DNA from: Patescibacteria group bacterium
GTDB taxonomy: Bacteria; Patescibacteriota; Saccharimonadia; Saccharimonadales; HK-STAS-PATE-42
Length of the DNA stretch: 6,637 nucleotides
Assembly: GCA_030917805.1 (NCBI GenBank)
Contig: JAUPUA010000075.1
Location: 1-6,637, forward strand
Direction: 5' to 3'
Positions 1-6,444 of this stretch are shown piece after piece. The translations under genes and the position numbers were made by a program. Within the stretch, counting starts at the first letter, position 1, and every line of letters begins with the position of its first letter. Under the pieces are notes generated by a model. The model was not told where the DNA came from and did no database searches. It was given only the letters and a program-made list of their open reading frames with translations.

Positions 1-107
1 TTTAATATGTTATCTTTGGCTCTTAATAATTGCTTACGCTGAAAGTCAGTCAGACCTGGTCTTCTCAACTCTTTATCTATCATTGCTATATCGTGTTGTC
101 TATCCAT
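1..107 (-). CDS. Partial CDS: N-terminus of an unknown gene running off the left edge
   Basis: An open frame starts at ATG (107-105) and stays open for 35 codons to the window edge. The protein begins MDRQHDIAMIDKELRRPG and is hydrophilic and highly charged, with no signal peptide or membrane segment in the visible part. I do not recognise it. An in-frame TGA lies five codons upstream, so this ATG is the first good start; a second ATG occurs at codon 9. No Shine-Dalgarno precedes either. Instead, an extended -10 TGATATAAT ends 6 nt before the ATG, which suggests a leaderless message. The gene lies just past the terminator of the capsid operon and would start a new transcription unit. By position in tailed-phage maps it could be a head-completion or tail protein, but that is inference from order only. 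Confidence 0.6.
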   Translation of the reverse strand, partial: MDRQHDIAMIDKELRRPGLTDFQRKQLLRAKDNIL

Positions 108-113
108 AAGCAG

Positions 114-142
114 ATTATATCATATACCAAAACACTCCCCAA
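114..142 (-). promoter_or_regulatory. Extended -10 promoter for the left-edge gene, probably leaderless
   Basis: Minus-strand TGATATAAT (122-114) is a perfect extended -10 element. A weak -35, TTGGGG (142-137), lies 17 nt upstream and matches TTGACA at three of six positions, so the TG extension would have to compensate. The -35 overlaps the hairpin of the upstream terminator. The -10 ends 6 nt before the ATG at 107, putting the expected transcription start on or within about two bases of the start codon. Confidence 0.6.
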
Positions 143-153
143 TAAGGAGAGTG
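129..153 (-). terminator. Rho-independent terminator after the major capsid gene
   Basis: On the minus strand CACTCTCC (153-146), a five-base loop TTATT and GGGGAGTG (140-133) form an 8-bp stem with one G-U pair. TTTT (132-129) follows directly. It begins 29 bp after the capsid stop codon and closes the terminase-to-capsid unit. The U-tract is short, so termination may be incomplete. The minus-strand order hairpin then T-run gives the orientation. Confidence 0.7.
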
Positions 154-171
154 CAGTGGTTAGGAACTTGA

Positions 172-186
172 CTAGATTAAATCTAG
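172..186. repeat. Short perfect inverted repeat at the capsid stop codon
   Basis: CTAGAT-TAA-ATCTAG is a 6-bp perfect inverted repeat with a 3-base centre, and it contains the TAG stop of the capsid gene (183-185). The stem is AT-rich with a tight loop, so it is weak alone. It could cap the 3' end of the capsid mRNA next to the terminator hairpin, or be chance. Confidence 0.35.
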
Positions 187-1094
187 GCAGTTGCTCCAGT
201 CTTCACATTGATAACCCAATTGCTATTAAGCACTTTGGCAACGTAAGAACCAGCCCAAGCGATAGTTGAATATCTATCAGCAGGGTTACTAGTATCTTGT
301 GAACCAGGTGTCTTAATGTACAGTTTTGGACTATCAGTTGCTAGGTCGAGTACACCGAATGACTCTTTACCGTGTATCAAGTTAGAGTACACAGTTACAG
401 TTGAGCTAGTGGTGTGACCATTGTTTGTAAGCAAGAATCTTACTCCAAACAGTTCTCCAACTTCACCCTTATAGAGGTCTTTTACATCACTATAAGTTTT
501 AGCGTTAACCCAAGTTGTATCACCAACTAGGTCGTACCAAGTGTAAGGTTGAATCTTACCAAGGAAGAATCCGTCATCATATCGCATAGCGTTATTACCT
601 TCTAGGGTTCTAACAGCTTTTTTGATTTCAGATACGCTCATAGTGTTAGAAGCAGCTACAGCAGAGATAAGTGAATTACCTCCAGCTAGTTGGTCTGTTC
701 CACCAGTTACGAGTTCGTTTCTACATAGTGTGTCTAGTGACTCACCCATATTTTGACCGAATACTTCTATTTTTTCTTTGTTGTTTTTGTCGATTGAGGT
801 TGTACTCAAGAATCGAGCAATTTTTGCTTGGCTACCACGTTCTGCAAGTGTAGCAGATACGGTAGAAGCAGTTAAATCTGTTTCTGATGGGTTTGCACCT
901 TCAGATAGAGCAGCAGTAGCTACAGCAAGAGGGGTGTATCGAGTAAAGTTTACGACCTTACCTTCTCCTACTGGTTGGCTTTTACGTTGTGCACCTTCTT
1001 CGTGGATTAAACGCTTCATTGCACGAGCTAAAAATACTCTTTCGTAATAGGTTGAAACTTCAGCAGATAACAGAGTGGTTGTTTGAGCAGCCAT
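183..1094 (-). CDS. Major capsid protein, N4-gp56 family
   Basis: This 303-aa protein is the main shell subunit of the phage head. It matches the N4-gp56 capsid family (HK97-fold) in several places. The N-terminus has TTTLLSAEVSTYYERVFLARA (from about residue 5). Next come a basic strand VVNFTRYTPLAVAT (47-60), an EG turn (65-66), and ATLAERGSQAKI (81-92). The middle carries YKGEVGELFGVRFLLTNN (208-225). The C-terminal part has HGKESFGVLDL (241-251), KTPGSQDTSNPADRY (261-275) and a final LNSNWVINVK strand. No cleaved N-terminal delta domain is apparent; a separate scaffold gene lies just upstream. The ATG is supported by GGAG 7 nt upstream, within the 23-nt gap after the scaffold gene. The stop is TAG, followed by a terminator. 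It probably shares the internal promoter at 1939-1968 with the scaffold gene. Family assignment is from remembered family pattern; no search was run. Confidence 0.9.
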   Translation of the reverse strand: MAAQTTTLLSAEVSTYYERVFLARAMKRLIHEEGAQRKSQPVGEGKVVNFTRYTPLAVATAALSEGANPSETDLTASTVSATLAERGSQAKIARFLSTTSIDKNNKEKIEVFGQNMGESLDTLCRNELVTGGTDQLAGGNSLISAVAASNTMSVSEIKKAVRTLEGNNAMRYDDGFFLGKIQPYTWYDLVGDTTWVNAKTYSDVKDLYKGEVGELFGVRFLLTNNGHTTSSTVTVYSNLIHGKESFGVLDLATDSPKLYIKTPGSQDTSNPADRYSTIAWAGSYVAKVLNSNWVINVKTGATA

Positions 1095-1117
1095 TTAATT
1101 TCTCCGTTTTCTAGATG

Positions 1118-1858
1118 CTACTGGTTAAAACCGAGTTGTTCTTCCATCTCTCGTAATGAGAGTTCTTCAAAGCCCTTCTTTGGTTCTTTGCCACTTGTAG
1201 CATCAGGTTTAATTGATGTTTCGGCAGCAGCTTTTGCAACAGAGGCAGAGGTTTCAGCACTTGAGTGAGCAGATTGACGTTCAACTATATCCATAACATC
1301 TTCGACTATATCTTTTAAACGAACATTTGGGTTATCTTTACTGAGCTTTTCGTACATACTGGCGACTTTAGAACTAATCTTACTGTCGTGGTTTGCACTA
1401 TCTTCATTCAAGACATCATACTTCCGTTCAATATAATCTACATCTCTTTCAAAGTTGTCTGCACGTTCTTTGAGTGCTTGTTCGTACCTTATTTGCTGGA
1501 TTTCAGCACTGGCAGCAGCTTTTGCTTGTCTCGCAACATCTTGACCATACTGATCTACAGTAATTTCTTGGTCAAATGGAACTTGAGGTGGTGTCTCTAC
1601 GGTTGGCTGCATTGAGCTTAACCTTCTGATTTCTTCCTCTTGCTCTCGGTGCTTTTGAGACATTTTAGCAAATCTACGTTCTAGACGGTTTGAACGCTTC
1701 TTTACTGGTTCCTCCTCGGACTTTACTTCTTCTGGCTCTACAGCTACCTCGTCACTTGCAGTTGCAGATTCTTCAGTTGTAACTTCTTCAGATTCTGTTT
1801 GCTCTTGACTTGGGGTAGTCGAAGTAGTTTCTTCTACTTCTGGTGTGGTTTCTTCCAT
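1118..1858 (-). CDS. Probable capsid scaffolding protein
   Basis: This 246-aa protein has the composition and position of a phage scaffold, which guides capsid assembly inside the procapsid and then leaves or is degraded. Residues 1-50 are almost entirely Glu, Thr, Ser, Val and Pro and should be disordered. Residues 52-80 are basic then Glu/Arg-rich and likely form a coiled coil (KKRSNRLERRFAKM, EQEEEIRRL). After a Pro-rich linker (84-94), residues 104-195 look mostly helical. A polar Ala/Ser stretch leads to the C-terminal FEELSLREMEEQLGFNQ (230-246). This short amphipathic helix is where many scaffolds contact capsid protein; that role is inferred here. The start is supported by AAGGGAGAAGGT directly before ATG. 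It is the first gene after the internal promoter at 1939-1968 and lies directly upstream of the major capsid gene. No protease domain is visible. Confidence 0.75.
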   Translation of the reverse strand: MEETTPEVEETTSTTPSQEQTESEEVTTEESATASDEVAVEPEEVKSEEEPVKKRSNRLERRFAKMSQKHREQEEEIRRLSSMQPTVETPPQVPFDQEITVDQYGQDVARQAKAAASAEIQQIRYEQALKERADNFERDVDYIERKYDVLNEDSANHDSKISSKVASMYEKLSKDNPNVRLKDIVEDVMDIVERQSAHSSAETSASVAKAAAETSIKPDATSGKEPKKGFEELSLREMEEQLGFNQ

Positions 1859-1898
1859 ACCTTCTCCCTTTATTAATGACTGCCCACGTTTGACTTAC

Positions 1899-1919
1899 CA
1901 GGCTCTTGGCTACGCCCTG
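1899..1919 (-). other. Possible hairpin in the 5' leader of the scaffold-capsid mRNA
   Basis: Within the 95-bp gap before the scaffold gene, minus-strand CAGGGC (1919-1914) can pair with GCCTG (1903-1899) with one bulged G, leaving a 10-base loop. The segment is visibly more GC-rich than its surroundings. It would lie in the roughly 75-nt leader made from the internal promoter. It has no following U-tract, so it is not a terminator. A role in mRNA stability or translation is speculative. Confidence 0.25.
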
Positions 1920-1938
1920 AAATAATATTTCTGATTTA

Positions 1939-1968
1939 GTTATAACGCATATGTTACTGCTGTGTCAA
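1939..1968 (-). promoter_or_regulatory. Internal sigma-70-type promoter for scaffold and capsid genes
   Basis: A perfect -35 TTGACA (1968-1963) and a 5/6 -10 TATAAC (1944-1939) are separated by 18 bp on the minus strand. The -35 lies inside the last codons of the 77-aa gene (Leu-Thr of LTQQ), and the -10 is just past its TAA. Transcription would begin near 1932, giving a leader of about 75 nt before the scaffold ATG. This would raise scaffold and capsid mRNA above that of the upstream packaging genes. Confidence 0.6.
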
Positions 1969-2187
1969 TACAGCCTCTATAATAGGGTTACCGTCTTCGT
2001 CAATACCTTTTAAGATATTTCCAGGCTCTATATAAAATGAGTGTGGGAATGGACAACTGTCGCACTTAATCTCTGTACCTTGCTGTATCCAAGAGTGACC
2101 TTGCATACTAGCTTTGGCATCAGCCCACTTTTTATCTAACTCCTCTTGGGAGATAGAAAACTCTATCTTTTCATCATTTTTTTTCAC
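1954..2187 (-). CDS. Small unknown protein, 77 aa, with a Cys/His cluster
   Basis: I do not recognise this family. The N-terminus is charged and helical (IEFSISQEELDKKWADAK, 8-25). The middle holds H31, C42, C45 and H49 in the context IKCDSCPFPHSFY, which could bind one metal ion; this is inferred from spacing only. The C-terminal part (54-74) reads like a beta hairpin with IDEDGNPII. The only usable start is GTG at 2187, since no in-frame ATG or TTG lies near the N-terminus. It overlaps the upstream gene by 14 nt, has no convincing Shine-Dalgarno, and contains an A8 run. Expression therefore probably depends on translational coupling, or on a +1 shift fusing it to the upstream protein. It lies between portal and scaffold, so a head-related or assembly-accessory role is likely but unproven. 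The end of the gene houses the internal promoter. Confidence 0.65.
   Translation of the reverse strand: MKKNDEKIEFSISQEELDKKWADAKASMQGHSWIQQGTEIKCDSCPFPHSFYIEPGNILKGIDEDGNPIIEAVLTQQ
2151..2184 (-). other. A8 run, stop codon and downstream hairpin at a gene overlap
   Basis: On the minus strand an A8 run (2184-2177) leads directly into the TGA stop (2176-2174) of the 104-aa gene. Six bases later AGATAG (2168-2163), a 6-base loop and CTATCT (2156-2151) form a 6-bp stem. A +1 shift, or loss of one A by slippage, would join the 104-aa and 77-aa frames. The layout resembles recoding sites but the stem is weak, so ordinary coupling at an overlap is the default reading. Confidence 0.3.
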
Positions 2188-2488
2188 GTTTTCTAATCTC
2201 GTTAGCTGTCTGATTTACCAAGTTTAATATACCTTGTAATTCATCTGCTACTAAATTAGAAACAATAAACTTCTGACCTATTTCTTCTAGATTCATTTTA
2301 GAGGTATCAACACCAGACATTTTTTTATAGAACTCAACCTTTTCTTCCATTACTTTAACTATCTCTAGCCAGCCTGGGTGGTCAACTAGATTAGCTATTT
2401 GTTTGTCTTTGGTTTCTTCTTGGGCTTCTACTGGACTGTCTTGAGTGATACTAAACTCCAGTCCTTCTACTACTATGTCGGTATTCAT
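2174..2488 (-). CDS. Small conserved-looking phage head-module protein, 104 aa
   Basis: The function is unknown. After an acidic N-terminus (GLEFSITQDSPVEAQEETKD, 9-28) comes LVDHPGWLEIVKVMEEKVEF (34-53), then predicted helices at about 66-80 and 80-100, ending in the basic KREKK. The HPGW turn followed by a long amphipathic helix resembles small proteins often found beside portal genes in phages, but I cannot give a named family. The protein is probably cytoplasmic; no signal or membrane segment is present. The start is very well supported: AAAGGAGG lies 5 nt before ATG, overlapping the portal stop codon in an 11-bp gap, so the two genes are co-transcribed. Its end overlaps the 77-aa gene at an A8 run. 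It shares an EFSI[T/S]Q motif with that neighbour. Confidence 0.75.
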   Translation of the reverse strand: MNTDIVVEGLEFSITQDSPVEAQEETKDKQIANLVDHPGWLEIVKVMEEKVEFYKKMSGVDTSKMNLEEIGQKFIVSNLVADELQGILNLVNQTANEIRKREKK

Positions 2489-2499
2489 ACTCTCCTCCT

Positions 2500-4446
2500 T
2501 TAACTAAATAAATCTTGAGCTATTTGGGCTATTTCTGGGTCTTCTATGTTTAATGGGTTAATGTCTAGCTTCTGTGGGATATAAGCCATCTGTCCTGTTT
2601 CTGGATTAGCCTGAGCTGGTATGGTATTTGGGTCTACACCTTCTGGATATGCCATACTTGCCATCTGCTCTGGACTCATAGGCTCGGCTATTGATGGAGC
2701 TGTTACATCTCCGCCTTGTCCACCAGCCATTTGCTGTGGTGCTGCTGGATTACCTTGAGCTTGCATTTGAGCTTCCATCATTTCTTCAGGACTCATTTGA
2801 GTAAGGATTTTGTCATAACCTTCTACACCTGATGTAGCAAAGATACGTTTCATATGTTCACCAATATCATACTTGGTGCCATTCTTGGCTAACTCTTGGT
2901 TAAGACCAGGGATTTTAGATACTGCCACTAATAGAGCTGTAAGAGCTTCTGATTGTTGAGCATCATCTTTTCTACTAGTTGAGTTGGCATCTATGTAATA
3001 ACGATAGCTACAGTCTTTACCTAGGCTATCTGGCTTAATTGTGAGTTGTCCGTATTCACCTGATTCAGATACTTTAAGTATTTCTGCTACATCTGGATAT
3101 AGTTCGGTTATTTGTTCTACTTCTGCACCGAACAAGTCTAGCTTGATTGGCTTTGGTTGTTTTTTAGCTGTTAGATTAACGAATCCGTCATACAGCTCTT
3201 CTACTGCTTGTTCCATCATAAACCTATCCCAGTTATCTCTGGTGTTCTCACGTTGTTGGAGCATCTGTAATGCCTGTGGAGTTTTACCGAAGCCTGGGTC
3301 TGAGGTCGATTCTGAATTAGCAGCAGTATCGGTAGTTCCGTTTTGATTAAGCATAGAGCCTATTAAGAACGAATAGGTAGATTGGAAGGTAGATAGACCT
3401 TGTGGAGAAGTATTATAAGGTCGGATTGAGTTGGGCATATTTTCTAGCCATCTAGCACCAGGGCTGTAGCGTACACTTGAAGGCACGATTCCGTTGGGGT
3501 TCATAATGGTTGGAGGGAATATACTCATCTTCACACCATCTAGGTAGAGGTTTATTAGTGAGTCCATAGCGTACTGGAGAGTTTTACCTCTTTCAAAGTC
3601 ACCTAGTCCGTAGATTGAATCTACTAGAGGGAAGCAGTATTTTAATACAATAGGTATTCTTCCATTCTTGTGAGGGTTGGGGATGTCTCTAATAACTTTG
3701 TTGTCGTAGTCAGGACAGAATGTTACCCACTTACCATCTTTACCAGCTTCGTAGCGAGTTACTATTTTAACTTGAGCAGATTTACCTGTTTGGGTTTTAG
3801 GGTCTTGATCACGGTCTTGTTCGACATAGCTTTCATCTCGTGACTCTTTTTTAGAGCTACTACCTTCTTTGGCTTTTTTGATAATTTCTTTTAAGACAGA
3901 CCTATTCCAGTCGCCTAGTTTAGAGTCTAGTTTATCTTCTAGCCATCTCACTGATACCATACTTTCAACGTGGTTATAATCAGAGTCTTGGATAGATACT
4001 TTACCTCTTTGAGGAATCCAGTTACGAATAGGTATCAACCAGCAGTCTGGTCCAACATACTCATCATCTATACGGTAGTCATACATCATTGGCATCACTC
4101 CGTAGACCATTGAGTATAGATCCCACATTCTTAACTTGGTAAGGTGAGTGAATTGTGAATTAGCGTTAGGTTGGATATATCTTTGTAAGATAACATCCAT
4201 TAACATTGATTTGCCTTTATCTTTCATTGTAAGGGCTTTAACCACCCCACTAGGCATTTGACCCATAACTCTACCAGCTCTCTCCCATATAATAGTTGAA
4301 AGTCTAGAGTCGGTTACTTTAGATTTGAATGATAGTGAGTCTTCTACTTTTGAAATGAGCATTGACTCTTTTTCGTCAAAAGTGTCTACCACAGTTCGGA
4401 TAGCATCTTTATCTGCTGAATAATCTTTATCGATTTGTTTTTCCAT
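2500..4446 (-). CDS. Phage portal protein
   Basis: This 648-aa protein is the likely subunit of the ring at the capsid vertex through which DNA is packaged and ejected. Its size, its position between terminase and scaffold/capsid, and a central segment GLGDFERGKTLQYAMDSL continuing into NLYLDGVK (280-306) support this. In portal proteins that segment is part of the conserved helical core. A PPTIMNPNG strand-turn (311-319) follows. Residues 187-226 are a highly charged, low-complexity insertion. The C-terminal 100 residues are rich in Met, Gln, Pro and Ala, with a repeated MSPE(E/Q)M motif (551-556 and 590-595). They are probably flexible or barrel-like, as in long podovirus-type portals. The start has AAGGAG 7 nt before ATG. 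The stop TAA overlaps the Shine-Dalgarno of the next gene. The exact portal subfamily is uncertain. Confidence 0.85.
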   Translation of the reverse strand: MEKQIDKDYSADKDAIRTVVDTFDEKESMLISKVEDSLSFKSKVTDSRLSTIIWERAGRVMGQMPSGVVKALTMKDKGKSMLMDVILQRYIQPNANSQFTHLTKLRMWDLYSMVYGVMPMMYDYRIDDEYVGPDCWLIPIRNWIPQRGKVSIQDSDYNHVESMVSVRWLEDKLDSKLGDWNRSVLKEIIKKAKEGSSSKKESRDESYVEQDRDQDPKTQTGKSAQVKIVTRYEAGKDGKWVTFCPDYDNKVIRDIPNPHKNGRIPIVLKYCFPLVDSIYGLGDFERGKTLQYAMDSLINLYLDGVKMSIFPPTIMNPNGIVPSSVRYSPGARWLENMPNSIRPYNTSPQGLSTFQSTYSFLIGSMLNQNGTTDTAANSESTSDPGFGKTPQALQMLQQRENTRDNWDRFMMEQAVEELYDGFVNLTAKKQPKPIKLDLFGAEVEQITELYPDVAEILKVSESGEYGQLTIKPDSLGKDCSYRYYIDANSTSRKDDAQQSEALTALLVAVSKIPGLNQELAKNGTKYDIGEHMKRIFATSGVEGYDKILTQMSPEEMMEAQMQAQGNPAAPQQMAGGQGGDVTAPSIAEPMSPEQMASMAYPEGVDPNTIPAQANPETGQMAYIPQKLDINPLNIEDPEIAQIAQDLFS

Positions 4447-4460
4447 ATAATTCTCCTTGG

Positions 4461-4808
4461 TTATTTATCCGTGGAGTCCCTCTCCTGTGGTTTTACTTTA
4501 CTATACTGTTTATCCTTAACTTGGTCAACATAGTCTACTTGCATATTCTCCTGCTTAATAAGTCTGGTAATCTTGCCCTTATGAAATACCACAGTAAAAG
4601 AAATAGACCCTGAATACTCTTGTAAGTAGGCGTTTTTAATCATCTGCATAATCAGAGCAGCAGCATTGGCGTTATCTTTGGGTTTGTGTGACTCGTAGGC
4701 GTGAATAATTATTTGGTGGGTTTTTTTCGTGTGGCGTTTAACAGTGACTTGAACATCTCCAAAGTCGATAGTTTCAATTAATCTCTGGATGTCATTGATG
4801 TAGGTCAT
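4461..4808 (-). CDS. Unknown 115-aa protein with two DUF2292-like halves
   Basis: No function can be assigned. Residues 7-33 (IQRLIETIDFGDVQVTVKRH, then TKKTHQI) resemble the small DUF2292/YezF pattern: a short helix, a (Y/F)G turn, an alternating V-x-V strand, and a second strand ending in Q-I. Residues 62-85 (LQEYSGSISFTVVFHKGK, then ITRLIKQ) show the same pattern again, so the protein may be two copies of one beta-rich unit joined by an Ala/Met helix (47-61). The last 25 residues are charged and likely disordered. The start ATG overlaps the terminase TGA stop as ATGA and lacks a good Shine-Dalgarno, implying translational coupling to terL. The portal gene follows after 14 bp. Packaging or DNA-related roles are possible from position only. 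The DUF2292 resemblance is from memory and is tentative. Confidence 0.7.
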   Translation of the reverse strand: MTYINDIQRLIETIDFGDVQVTVKRHTKKTHQIIIHAYESHKPKDNANAAALIMQMIKNAYLQEYSGSISFTVVFHKGKITRLIKQENMQVDYVDQVKDKQYSKVKPQERDSTDK

Positions 4809-6154
4809 CGGTAGAATCCGTTATTAAATAAGTCAGACTCATCATAGAAGTCTTCTTCTTTGTTTAGTTCGTACTGGAAGAACAATTTAAGGTATCGAAG
4901 AGCATCTAGTCCGTGGTCATCTTTGGGGGTGGGGTTTTCTTTAGCGTTCTTCTTGGCATCGTCACTAGGGTATCGGTATTTCTCAAACTCTTCTATTAAA
5001 TTGATACAGGTAGAGGAGACATATAATTTAGGTTTGGGTTTTCCACTTAACTGTTCTCTAGGTTTTAAGGCTTCTTGGATTAAGTTAATACCTGCTGATA
5101 CAGAGTCTTTTCTTTTAGAGATAGGAATACAAGGGATACCTTGCTGGTTTAAGTTAGCGATATGTTCGGCTTGGGCTGAATCTCCTACATAGGTCATTAT
5201 GTTTTTACCTGCTGCTTTTTCTTTTATGATTGAAGCGATGTCGTTTATGGTTTTGCCTCTTTCGTAGATTTCATCAAAGACGTACCAGTTTTGGTCGTAG
5301 TCTATTAAAACGTAAAGTACAGCAGTAGGGTTAGTGAAACCAAAGTCTATCCCTACAACGTAAGAACCAGTAAGAGGAACCTTGTCAGGACTAATGACGT
5401 GAATAGCTCTATCGAACTGCTTATAAACCAGACCTTCCATCTTTTTAAACTCTGCCATATACTCTTGGGCGAACTGGTCTGGAGAGTTCTCACTCTTAAT
5501 ACGGTCTATTTCAGTGTTCGAGATGGTAGGGTTGTCATACGGTGTGGCGTGTGAATAGAACCATCCAGGGCGACCTTTTTTATGAACTAGCTCAAATCCC
5601 CCAGTGTCAGTCTTTTTGTAGCCCTGAGCATACATATACAGCTCGTAGAAGTGATTGAATCCATTAGGGGTACTAATAAACATAGCAAACCCTTTAGTGG
5701 AGAGCATCATAGGTTCAAAGACTAACTTCCAAGCATCTGGATCGTGATAAGCATATTCATCAAAAACAAACCCATTGACTTCAGCACCACGCAAGAGGTC
5801 GGCATTATCGGAGCCTTTAAGTTCTATCGTAGAGGGTGGTTTACTCTTATCGTGTTTGATTCCGTTAGCTTGGTCTTCGATATAATTTAGAGTGACTGAT
5901 AAATCTACGTTGTTGTTTTCTTTAATAAGTTCTTGAGGAATAAGAGTACGGATGTATTGTTTCCAGTAAATATCTTTAGCTTGCCGATAAGTAGGAAGAA
6001 CTATCCAATATCTACCTTGTCTACGCATAGCTTCGTATAAGACATATTCTAAGGCAAACATAGACTTACCTGTTCGTCTGCCCCAGTTAAGAACTTTAAA
6101 CCGTGAAGGGCTTTGGTGGACAGCTAATTGCTTTTTATGGGGTGTGTATAACAT
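4805..6154 (-). CDS. terL: Terminase large subunit (packaging ATPase and nuclease)
   Basis: This 449-aa enzyme pumps phage DNA into the procapsid through the portal and cuts the concatemer. The ATPase domain has Walker A GRRTGKS (25-31), Walker B FVFDE (129-133) with catalytic E133, and coupling motif STPNG (161-165). The C-terminal RNase H-like nuclease has the three expected acidic sites: D270 in VVGIDFG, D325 in TYVGDSAQAE and D417 in DHGLDALRY. Both active sites look intact and the length is typical of compact TerL proteins. ATG at 6154 overlaps the TAA of the upstream gene by one base (TAATG). No Shine-Dalgarno is evident, so re-initiation is likely. It overlaps the next gene by 4 nt (ATGA). 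The packaging strategy (cos, pac or other) cannot be decided from this sequence. Confidence 0.95.
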   Translation of the reverse strand: MLYTPHKKQLAVHQSPSRFKVLNWGRRTGKSMFALEYVLYEAMRRQGRYWIVLPTYRQAKDIYWKQYIRTLIPQELIKENNNVDLSVTLNYIEDQANGIKHDKSKPPSTIELKGSDNADLLRGAEVNGFVFDEYAYHDPDAWKLVFEPMMLSTKGFAMFISTPNGFNHFYELYMYAQGYKKTDTGGFELVHKKGRPGWFYSHATPYDNPTISNTEIDRIKSENSPDQFAQEYMAEFKKMEGLVYKQFDRAIHVISPDKVPLTGSYVVGIDFGFTNPTAVLYVLIDYDQNWYVFDEIYERGKTINDIASIIKEKAAGKNIMTYVGDSAQAEHIANLNQQGIPCIPISKRKDSVSAGINLIQEALKPREQLSGKPKPKLYVSSTCINLIEEFEKYRYPSDDAKKNAKENPTPKDDHGLDALRYLKLFFQYELNKEEDFYDESDLFNNGFYR

Positions 6155-6438
6155 TAGCTGTACTTACAGTCCTTCTGGGAACATCTGCCAGTTATCTTGT
6201 TGGTTAAGTGTCCGTTACGACACTCACCTTTTAGATTGCCCTTAAACTCTTTGTCTTTATAATCGCTAACTTCTTTTATAATTTTAGCTGACTGATAAGT
6301 TACTACGTCAGGCTTGTGGACTACTAACATTTCTATTTGAGAACGGATGTATTCCGAAATAGTGTAACCTCCCTCGGCTGCTTTTATTTTAAGTTCCTTG
6401 TGGAGTTCTTCTTCTAAATCTATGTTTAATCTTTTCAT
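6154..6438 (-). CDS. Ribbon-helix-helix protein with C-terminal Cys/His cluster; regulator or small terminase candidate
   Basis: Residues 1-37 follow the Arc/MetJ/CopG ribbon-helix-helix pattern: a beta strand KRLNIDL, helix EELHKELKIKAAEGG, then the YTISEYIRSQIE helix. Such proteins dimerise and bind DNA with the strand pair. Residues 73-91 hold C73, H77, C86 and C91 (CRNGH, then GRCSQKDC), a plausible zinc site. The ATG is the first start after an in-frame TGA five codons upstream. No good Shine-Dalgarno precedes it, but a -10 hexamer ends 6 nt upstream, suggesting a leaderless mRNA. Three 8-bp direct repeats in the promoter are a natural operator for this fold, so autoregulation is likely. 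Because it sits directly before terL and no other small terminase is visible, it could instead recognise packaging DNA. The choice between these roles is open. Confidence 0.8.
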   Translation of the reverse strand: MKRLNIDLEEELHKELKIKAAEGGYTISEYIRSQIEMLVVHKPDVVTYQSAKIIKEVSDYKDKEFKGNLKGECRNGHLTNKITGRCSQKDCKYS

Positions 6439-6444
6439 ACTTCT

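Noticed and set aside
2166..2177. -1 frameshift at the A8 run
   Set aside because: The -1 frame reads only a few codons before TAG, so it makes no meaningful product; only the +1 direction reaches the 77-aa frame.
3041..3346. Plus-strand open frame of 101 codons inside the portal gene
   Set aside because: It is entirely antisense to a well-supported portal gene, is Ser/Cys-rich like a complementary-frame shadow, and has no supporting start signal. The other plus-strand frames at 30-269, 671-853, 778-1047, 1083-1268, 1388-1615 and 4860-5192 fail for the same reasons.
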